In this document: piece after piece, positions 58,537-64,000 of the stretch | Position numbering within the stretch: the stretch's first letter is position 1 | Layout of the letters: every line of letters begins with the position of its first letter | NCBI GenBank assembly: GCA_020635015.1 | Contig: JACKAP010000013.1 | Span: forward strand, 62,001 to 126,000 | Length of the DNA: 64,000 nucleotides | Direction: 5' to 3' | From: Calditrichia bacterium | GTDB lineage: Bacteria; Calditrichota; Calditrichia; RBG-13-44-9; J075 | Translations under genes and position numbers: made by a program | Notes under the pieces: generated by a model | What the model was told of the DNA's origin: nothing | The model's input: only the letters and a program-made list of their open reading frames with translations | Databases searched by the model: none

Positions 58537-61512
58537 ATGCAGAAGTACGCCAAGCCGAACTGTTTGTTTTTACTTGCCATCATTTTAACCGGTGCCTTAA
58601 GCTTTGGGGCGCTGGCGCAGGCAAAAGGTAAGCTTGCCGGGCAGGTAAAAGATAAGAGCAGCGACGACCCGTTGCCGGGCGTTAATATTTCGGTAGAAGG
58701 AACCAGTTTGGGGGCAGCCACCGATGAGGATGGTTTTTTCTATATCATCAATGTACCCCCGGGCGAGTATAACGTGCGGGTGGAGATGATTGGTTATGCC
58801 ACACTGGTAATGGAAAAAGTGCAAGTGAGCACGGACCAGACCACTACCCTCAATGCGCAATTACAGGCGCAGGCAGTGGAAGGGCAGACCGTGGTGGTGG
58901 AGGCGGAACGGCCGGTGATTCAGCTGGATGTTTCCTCCAGCCAACGCATCGTCACCGAGGAAACCATCCAGGAAAGGCCGCTGGATAATTTCGAAGAGAT
59001 CCTGGCCACGGAAGCCGGCATCAACCTGACCGCTTCCGCTGACGGATCAGGCCTCCTGGTGCGCGGCGGGGGACTCAATGAGACCGATATTGTGGTTGAT
59101 GGCCTCTCTACCCGTAATGAGCGCAATCAGCAGCCGGTGACCAACATCAGCCTGACCGCGATCAAAGAGGTGGAAATCCTCACCGGAGGATTCAACGCCG
59201 AATACGGCGAGATCCGCTCCGGCCTGATCAACGTGACCACCAAGGAAGGCAGCCTCGACCGGTTTAACCTGAATCTCGATTACCGGATGAGCCCGGCGGC
59301 CCGCAAGCATTTCGGCCCCAGCCCCTTCGATGATGCAGGTCCGTTCTGGCGGGTGTATGCCGGACAGGATGCCTTCACCGGGGTAAATCAGGCGATGGTC
59401 GATAATAACGATTATCCCTTTACGTTTGTAGGATGGAATGAAGTGGCCCGTTCTCTGGTGGAAGACCCCGATCCCAACAATGACTTTACGCCGCAGGCGC
59501 TGCTGGAGATCTGGAAGTGGCAGCACCGCACCCGCGAATACGCCCAGAAACCGGATCATGTGTTCGACGGCACCCTCAGCGGGCCGGTGCCCGGCACCGG
59601 GATCTCGTTCCTGCTGTCGCAGCGCTACGAAAACCTGCAACTGGTCTATCCCTTAAGCCGTGACAATTCCACCAGCAGCAGCACGCTGCTGAAGCTGACC
59701 CAGCAGCTGAATCCCAAGATGAAGCTTTCTTTTACCAATAACCTGATGGTGCTGCATGGGGTGAGCGGGTCGATCTACGATGATACCAACGGGATGATCA
59801 CCGGCACCCGCGAGGGCACGGTGTATGCCCAGAACGTGGTCTCCGGTCAGGAATACCGGAAAATGTGGCACGACGCCAACTACAACCCGATCGAAACTGT
59901 GCAGTACCGCGGCGGGCTGTCGCTAAACCATGTGCTGAATCCCAGCACCTACTACGATCTGCGCCTGGAATACACCAATTACCAGACCACCCAGGAGCCG
60001 ATCGGGCTGCGCGACACCACCGGCATCAAGCAGATCGGCGGCGTCTGGTTCGACGAGCAGCCTTTCGGCTATGTCGGCAGTGAACTGGGCAGCATCACCG
60101 AACAGTTCGATGTTCTCGGTGAGTTCATGATCTCCGGCGGCGGGCGGGGGCAGGACCATTCCCGTTATTGGGGATACCGCCTCTCCGGCGACCTGGTCTC
60201 CCAGGTGAACAAATATAACCAGGTCAAGACCGGCTTTACGATCGATTACAGTTCATTCCATGAACGCCGCGAGATCAACCACGGCGCCACCACCACGCCG
60301 TATACGGTCAATCCCTCCAACTGGTGGCGTTATGACGAATCGCCCCTGAAACTGTCCGGCTACCTGCAGGACAAGCTGGAATATGAAGGGATGATCGCCA
60401 ATATCGGGCTGCGCCTGGATTACATGCAGCCGGGTCTCAGTCCCTACAATCTCGATCCATCGTTCATTTTCTCCAATCTGCCTTATACCCTGCAGAACTG
60501 GCGGTCCAGCGAAAATAGCTTTGCCCCGTACGAAACCTCCGACAAATCTTACAAGCTCTACCTGAGCCCGCGAATGGGTATTTCGCATCCGATGACCGCT
60601 ACCAGCAAGATCTTTTTTAACTACGGCCATTTTTACCAGCCGCCGGTTAATGATCAGATCTTCAGCGTACGGCCCTTTTCCAGCAGCGCGACGCTGCCCC
60701 GGGTGAATGTGGACTGGCCCCGCACCATCGCCTATGAGATTGGCTATGAGCAGAGCGTGACCAGCGACTTCCTGGTGCACCTGCTGGGCTATTATAAAGA
60801 TGTCGATAACCAGATCAGCGAACAGGAGATTGTGCCCCTGGACGGTGAGAGCACGGTGCGCACCCTCAATAACAATAACTACGCCGATATCCGCGGCCTG
60901 CAGCTGCGCCTGGAACGGCGGGTGGGGCGCTGGTGGTACGGGTTCGCCTCGCTGGAATATATGGTGAGAAGCACCGGCCTGACCGGGTTCCGCTATGTTT
61001 ATGAAGATCCCCAGTTGGCCGACCTGCAGCGCGAGAACGCCACCCAGTTCCGGGATGATCCGGTGCCGGTGGTCACCACCAACCTGACCTTCCGCACCCC
61101 GGCCGACTTTGGCAGCATCACCGGCGACTGGCGGCTGAATGTATTGTTCGAGTGGTCGGACGGCGGCACCAGTCTATTGAATCCCGACGCGCCGCTTAGC
61201 GAGCAGCACCGGGTGGGAGTGATCGATTATCATAATCTCGATCTCCTGCTGGAAAAGCGCCTGAAGCTGCTCAACACCCGCTTCGGAGTTTATATGCAGG
61301 TACGCAATGTAACCAATTATAAAGGATTTCCCAATCCCTTCAATTACACCCGCTACATCGACTCCCTGCATTTTCCCCATGAGCAGGGGGCGCAGAAAGG
61401 GAACGACAAACTGGGCGATTGGGACAAGCCGCATATCGACATCGGGTGGAATGACTGGTCCCATTTCGTCAATCCGCGCGATATCTTTTTCGGCGTGCGG
61501 GTCCAATTGTGA
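58537..61512 (+). CDS. TonB-dependent receptor with N-terminal CarboxypepD_reg-like domain
   Basis: 991 residues. AGGAGG precedes the ATG. A signal peptide (LFLLAIILTGALSFGALAQ) leads to a CarboxypepD_reg-like domain (LAGQVKDKSSDDPLPGVNIS, YNVRVEMIGYATL), then the plug (ETIQERPLDNFEEILATEAG, LLVRGGGLNETDIVVDGLS, EVEILTGGFNAEYGEIRSGL) and a beta-barrel from about residue 250 to the end (FFGVRVQL). The plug lacks an obvious TonB box of the E. coli kind, as is common in FCB. It imports an unknown substrate across the outer membrane. It is followed at 53 bases by an exported T9SS-type cargo and a PorV-like gene, a common grouping in this phylum; the ligand cannot be inferred. Confidence 0.93.
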   Translation: MQKYAKPNCLFLLAIILTGALSFGALAQAKGKLAGQVKDKSSDDPLPGVNISVEGTSLGAATDEDGFFYIINVPPGEYNVRVEMIGYATLVMEKVQVSTDQTTTLNAQLQAQAVEGQTVVVEAERPVIQLDVSSSQRIVTEETIQERPLDNFEEILATEAGINLTASADGSGLLVRGGGLNETDIVVDGLSTRNERNQQPVTNISLTAIKEVEILTGGFNAEYGEIRSGLINVTTKEGSLDRFNLNLDYRMSPAARKHFGPSPFDDAGPFWRVYAGQDAFTGVNQAMVDNNDYPFTFVGWNEVARSLVEDPDPNNDFTPQALLEIWKWQHRTREYAQKPDHVFDGTLSGPVPGTGISFLLSQRYENLQLVYPLSRDNSTSSSTLLKLTQQLNPKMKLSFTNNLMVLHGVSGSIYDDTNGMITGTREGTVYAQNVVSGQEYRKMWHDANYNPIETVQYRGGLSLNHVLNPSTYYDLRLEYTNYQTTQEPIGLRDTTGIKQIGGVWFDEQPFGYVGSELGSITEQFDVLGEFMISGGGRGQDHSRYWGYRLSGDLVSQVNKYNQVKTGFTIDYSSFHERREINHGATTTPYTVNPSNWWRYDESPLKLSGYLQDKLEYEGMIANIGLRLDYMQPGLSPYNLDPSFIFSNLPYTLQNWRSSENSFAPYETSDKSYKLYLSPRMGISHPMTATSKIFFNYGHFYQPPVNDQIFSVRPFSSSATLPRVNVDWPRTIAYEIGYEQSVTSDFLVHLLGYYKDVDNQISEQEIVPLDGESTVRTLNNNNYADIRGLQLRLERRVGRWWYGFASLEYMVRSTGLTGFRYVYEDPQLADLQRENATQFRDDPVPVVTTNLTFRTPADFGSITGDWRLNVLFEWSDGGTSLLNPDAPLSEQHRVGVIDYHNLDLLLEKRLKLLNTRFGVYMQVRNVTNYKGFPNPFNYTRYIDSLHFPHEQGAQKGNDKLGDWDKPHIDIGWNDWSHFVNPRDIFFGVRVQL

Positions 61513-61565
61513 TGAAGACGGCCGTGTCTCATGATCACAAACTGTTTAGATCGGAGGAAAATTGA

Positions 61566-63662
61566 ATGAAACCATTGAAAATTAATCCTGTCGTCACCCT
61601 CCTGTGTTTGCTGAGTGTACTGGTACTGCTGGCCGGGCAGATGCTGGCGCAGACCAGGACCCACAACCTGGGAGATTATAAATTCCGGGTAGAGATGGAG
61701 GAGACGATCAATACCAATGATGTGGAGCCCACCGGTGAATGGCCTCAGGATCACTTCCGTTACAGCACCGTGGTGTTCCATAACAGTGGCTTTGCCGTTT
61801 TTAAGTGGATCGACGAAAGCGGCACCGAACACGCCAAAGAGGATTTCCTCTGGCCGGTGTCCTACTATCAGGAAGCGCCCTACGGCATCCGCGAGGTGCG
61901 CCGCAGCGAACCGCCGGAAGTGTGGGTGACCGCCAACGGGCGGCGGCAGCTTTCTTCCCGGCGCTTCAACGGGACGGTCGATCCCAATCTGCCGGCCGAC
62001 CAGATGATCGAAGTGCGTTATAAAGCCTATCCGGGCTTCGACGTGCTCAAACGCACCTATTCTTATACCAATCCCAATCATGATGATTATGTGCTGGTGA
62101 CCTATCGCTATCTCTGTACCTTCGACTGGGATGAGGACGGCGAGCCGGATACCGACGACACCCAGACCATGGAAGATGTGTATTTCATTTTCGGTTATTC
62201 CTTCCAGACCGCCGAAGGAACCTGGATCACCTATTCCCGCTGGTACGAAGAAGGGAAAGACGACTGGGCTTCCTATGAAGCGAAGCCGTCGGCGCTGGTG
62301 CCCGGCGGCCGGCCGGTGCATATGTCCTATGCCTGGGACGGCGACCATCCCGAAATCGTCGAGTTTGAAGCGGGAGGAGGAGAGTTTGATGATACCGGCG
62401 ATCCCCGCTTTGCCACCGGTTCCGGGGGATCGGATGCCATGCCGTCGGCAGAATTTGTTTCCTCCGCCTATTCCGGTTTTGCCGCCCTGCATGTCGACGC
62501 CGCGCCGGGCAATACAAGCGATTGGCTGACCCAGCCGTTCTCGGTCAATGCGAATATGAGCATTTACAATGTGTGGGATTCGGATTTTCCCGGCTTTACC
62601 ACGATCTGGGACTGGGCTGCTTCCGGCAGCAAACAGACCGTGGAAAACCAGTCCGGCTGGCCGGATGATGCCGGTGCCCAGGAAGACGAATATTGCTTCC
62701 AGGCATTCGGGCCGTACGATTTCCGCAAGGGCGATTCGATTATGATTGCCTATGCGGTCGGCGCCAACGGGATCTCCCGCGATCTGGCGATCGAAAAAGG
62801 CCTGGAATGGCGCGACTGGTACCGCGGCGGCGCCTCCACCTTTGACGATGCCGCCAAGAATGAACTGCTGGCCACCGGCAAGGACTCGATCTTCCAGACC
62901 CTCGACCGGGCGCTCTGGACCTGGAACCGCAATCTGGATATCCCCGATCCCCTGCCGGCGCCGGATCTGGAAGTGACCTCCGGTCCCAACCGCATCGAAT
63001 TGGCATGGGAAGACCTCAGCGCCACCGGCGACTGGGACAGCGGCACCCCGGACCTCGATTATTACCGCATCTACCGCAAACGGGGCAACTTCCTGGTCGA
63101 CACCTACACCGAACTGAACCCGGATGGCACCCATCTGCGCTGGGAACTGCTGGCGGAAGTGCCGGCCAGCCAGACCAGCTATATCGATAACGATGTGGTG
63201 CGCGGCGAAGCCTACCATTATGCGGTTACCGCCGTGGATGACGGCTCGCAGAATACCAACGGGATCCGCCCCGGACAGCCGCTGGAGAGTTCCAAATACG
63301 CCAACCGTACCGAAGTGGCGGCGTTCGCCTTTGCACCCGGCGCCGAAACGGCCCAAAAAGTGCGCATCGTGCCCAATCCCTATGTGCGTAAGGCTGGCGA
63401 TTTTAACTTTACCGGTGATGACAACAAGATCTTGTTTGTGAATCTGCCGCCTTACTGTACTCTGAATATCTTTACCGTGACCGGCGACCTGGTTAAGACG
63501 ATCGATCATAGCAGCGGCAGCGCCGATGAAAGCTGGGACCAGGTCACTAACGCCAACCAGTTTGTCGCCAGCGGGGTTTATATTCTACAAGTGGATGAAG
63601 CCTTTGATCTGGAGAAGAAACCAATGGAAGGCAGTATCGAAAAGTTCGTCATCATCAGATAA
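61566..63662 (+). CDS. Exported protein with FN3-like region and T9SS-type C-terminal domain
   Basis: 698 residues with CGGAGG before the ATG. The signal peptide is VVTLLCLLSVLVLLAGQMLA (then Q). The middle region (to about 460) is a beta-rich unknown domain with a calcium-loop-like DWDEDGEPDTDD. Residues about 465-560 resemble a fibronectin type III domain (NRIELAWEDLSATGDWDSG, YYRIYRKRGNF, HYAVTAVDDG). The last 100 residues are T9SS-like (VRIVPNPYVRKAG, LPPYCTLNIFTVTGDLVKTI, SGVYILQVD). It may bind the TonB receptor substrate at the cell surface. I do not recognise the middle domain. Confidence 0.83.
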   Translation: MKPLKINPVVTLLCLLSVLVLLAGQMLAQTRTHNLGDYKFRVEMEETINTNDVEPTGEWPQDHFRYSTVVFHNSGFAVFKWIDESGTEHAKEDFLWPVSYYQEAPYGIREVRRSEPPEVWVTANGRRQLSSRRFNGTVDPNLPADQMIEVRYKAYPGFDVLKRTYSYTNPNHDDYVLVTYRYLCTFDWDEDGEPDTDDTQTMEDVYFIFGYSFQTAEGTWITYSRWYEEGKDDWASYEAKPSALVPGGRPVHMSYAWDGDHPEIVEFEAGGGEFDDTGDPRFATGSGGSDAMPSAEFVSSAYSGFAALHVDAAPGNTSDWLTQPFSVNANMSIYNVWDSDFPGFTTIWDWAASGSKQTVENQSGWPDDAGAQEDEYCFQAFGPYDFRKGDSIMIAYAVGANGISRDLAIEKGLEWRDWYRGGASTFDDAAKNELLATGKDSIFQTLDRALWTWNRNLDIPDPLPAPDLEVTSGPNRIELAWEDLSATGDWDSGTPDLDYYRIYRKRGNFLVDTYTELNPDGTHLRWELLAEVPASQTSYIDNDVVRGEAYHYAVTAVDDGSQNTNGIRPGQPLESSKYANRTEVAAFAFAPGAETAQKVRIVPNPYVRKAGDFNFTGDDNKILFVNLPPYCTLNIFTVTGDLVKTIDHSSGSADESWDQVTNANQFVASGVYILQVDEAFDLEKKPMEGSIEKFVIIR

Positions 63663-63715
63663 CCATCCGGATTGTCTGGATGCACGGATGAATTCAATCC
63701 TGATAGGAGGATAAC

Positions 63716-64000
63716 ATGAATCGAAAATGGAAATACATTTTTTCAATCGCCCTGGCCGCGCTGCTGCTGCAAACACCGCTCTGGGCGGACGGGGTCAGCA
63801 AGATCGCCCAGTCAGGCATGAAGTGGCTCTCGATCCCGGTCGGGGCTCGCGGTGCCGCCCTGGGCAGCGCCTATACCGCCATCGCCAATGACGCCAGCGC
63901 GGTCTTCTGGAATCCCGCCGGGGTGGCCTTCACCGAAGGCGGGCACCTCTTTCTGAACCAGAACCAATGGATCGCCGATATTACCGTCAATGCCGGAGCG
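63716..64000 (+). CDS. PorV/PorQ-family outer-membrane protein (3' end cut by window)
   Basis: The first 95 residues are visible. TAGGAGG lies 5 bases before the ATG. The signal peptide (YIFSIALAALLLQTPLWA) is followed by GMKWLSIPVGARGAALGSAY and NDASAVFWNPAGVAF, the N-terminal signature of the PorV/PorQ (UPF0164, FadL-like barrel) family. In T9SS systems PorV shuttles cargo to the surface attachment complex. It follows the T9SS-type cargo gene directly, so it may serve that cargo specifically. The C-terminal portion lies outside the window. Confidence 0.9.
   Translation, partial: MNRKWKYIFSIALAALLLQTPLWADGVSKIAQSGMKWLSIPVGARGAALGSAYTAIANDASAVFWNPAGVAFTEGGHLFLNQNQWIADITVNAGA

Noticed and set aside
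61353..63509. A 718-codon open frame on the minus strand opposite the T9SS-type cargo gene
   Set aside because: It lies antisense to a gene with signal peptide, ribosome site and domains; the composition is a mirror of a GC-rich gene and shows no domain.
1..64000. tRNA, rRNA, IS transposase or prophage genes
   Set aside because: None was recognised by eye; a tRNA scan could not be run, so a missed tRNA cannot be fully excluded.

Overview
The window looks like a chromosomal segment from a Gram-negative bacterium of the FCB superphylum, probably outside classical Bacteroidetes (Calditrichota, KSB1 or Ignavibacteria-like). The grounds are type IX secretion (T9SS) style C-terminal sorting domains with NPFNP motifs (1.0-1.9 kb relic, 32.2-34.3 kb, 61.6-63.7 kb), a PorV/PorQ-type protein at the right edge, a CarboxypepD_reg/TonB receptor, a GWxTD protein, a DUF5916 barrel, propeller-type hybrid two-component regulation and LytS/LytTR signalling. 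This placement is inferred from gene content only. No rRNA, tRNA, CRISPR array, phage or IS transposase was recognised.

Layout. 0-7.3 kb: end of a decaheme-type cytochrome, a decayed polysaccharide lyase 6 gene, a LytTR regulator with its LytS-like kinase, a small exported protein and a DUF5916 outer-membrane protein. 7.5-16.5 kb: ferritin-like protein, lipoprotein sulfatase, APC permease with a cytoplasmic USP-like tail, acyltransferase, 7TM-type histidine kinase, PAP2 phosphatase, small membrane protein. 16.8-24.0 kb: an unusual signalling cassette in which a kinase carries two S1 RNA-binding domains ahead of receiver, GAF and ATPase modules, overlaps a receiver/4xGAF/ATPase kinase gene, and is followed by a degenerate receiver, a receiver with a membrane hairpin and a stand-alone receiver. 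24.0-27.0 kb: cytochrome c, then a two-gene operon of a Nudix ADP-ribose pyrophosphatase and a membrane-anchored macrodomain. 27.3-34.4 kb: a one-protein hybrid two-component system and a secreted YCF48-repeat T9SS cargo.

34.4-44.8 kb (minus strand): sugar kinase, cobalamin-type radical SAM enzyme, alpha-oxoamine synthase, ThiL-like kinase, lipid kinase, UbiA prenyltransferase, secreted SnoaL-like protein and a second, HpnP-like radical SAM enzyme. This looks like an uncharacterised lipid or terpenoid-like biosynthetic locus. 45.2-50.0 kb: Xaa-Pro aminopeptidase, a glycyl radical enzyme whose active-site residues fit trans-4-hydroxy-L-proline dehydratase, and its activase: a plausible (hydroxy)proline peptide utilisation module. 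50.4-51.2 kb: cold-shock protein and RRM protein. 51.5-56.9 kb: DeoR-type repressor, AgaS-like SIS isomerase/deaminase, PfkB kinase, KbaZ/GatZ-like protein and DMT exporter/importer, an amino-sugar/tagatose catabolic operon without the usual class II aldolase. 57.0-64.0 kb: GWxTD protein, TonB-dependent receptor, T9SS-type cargo and a PorV-like protein.

Intergenic spaces are unusually rich in palindromic interspersed repeats of several families (TGACAAC/CACAGAG elements, 117-bp GTCATTGCGAG elements, CATGGGGC elements, CCAATAACC elements, nested inverted repeats, GCTCGCTG arrays). Some of them run into gene ends or sit inside coding sequence.
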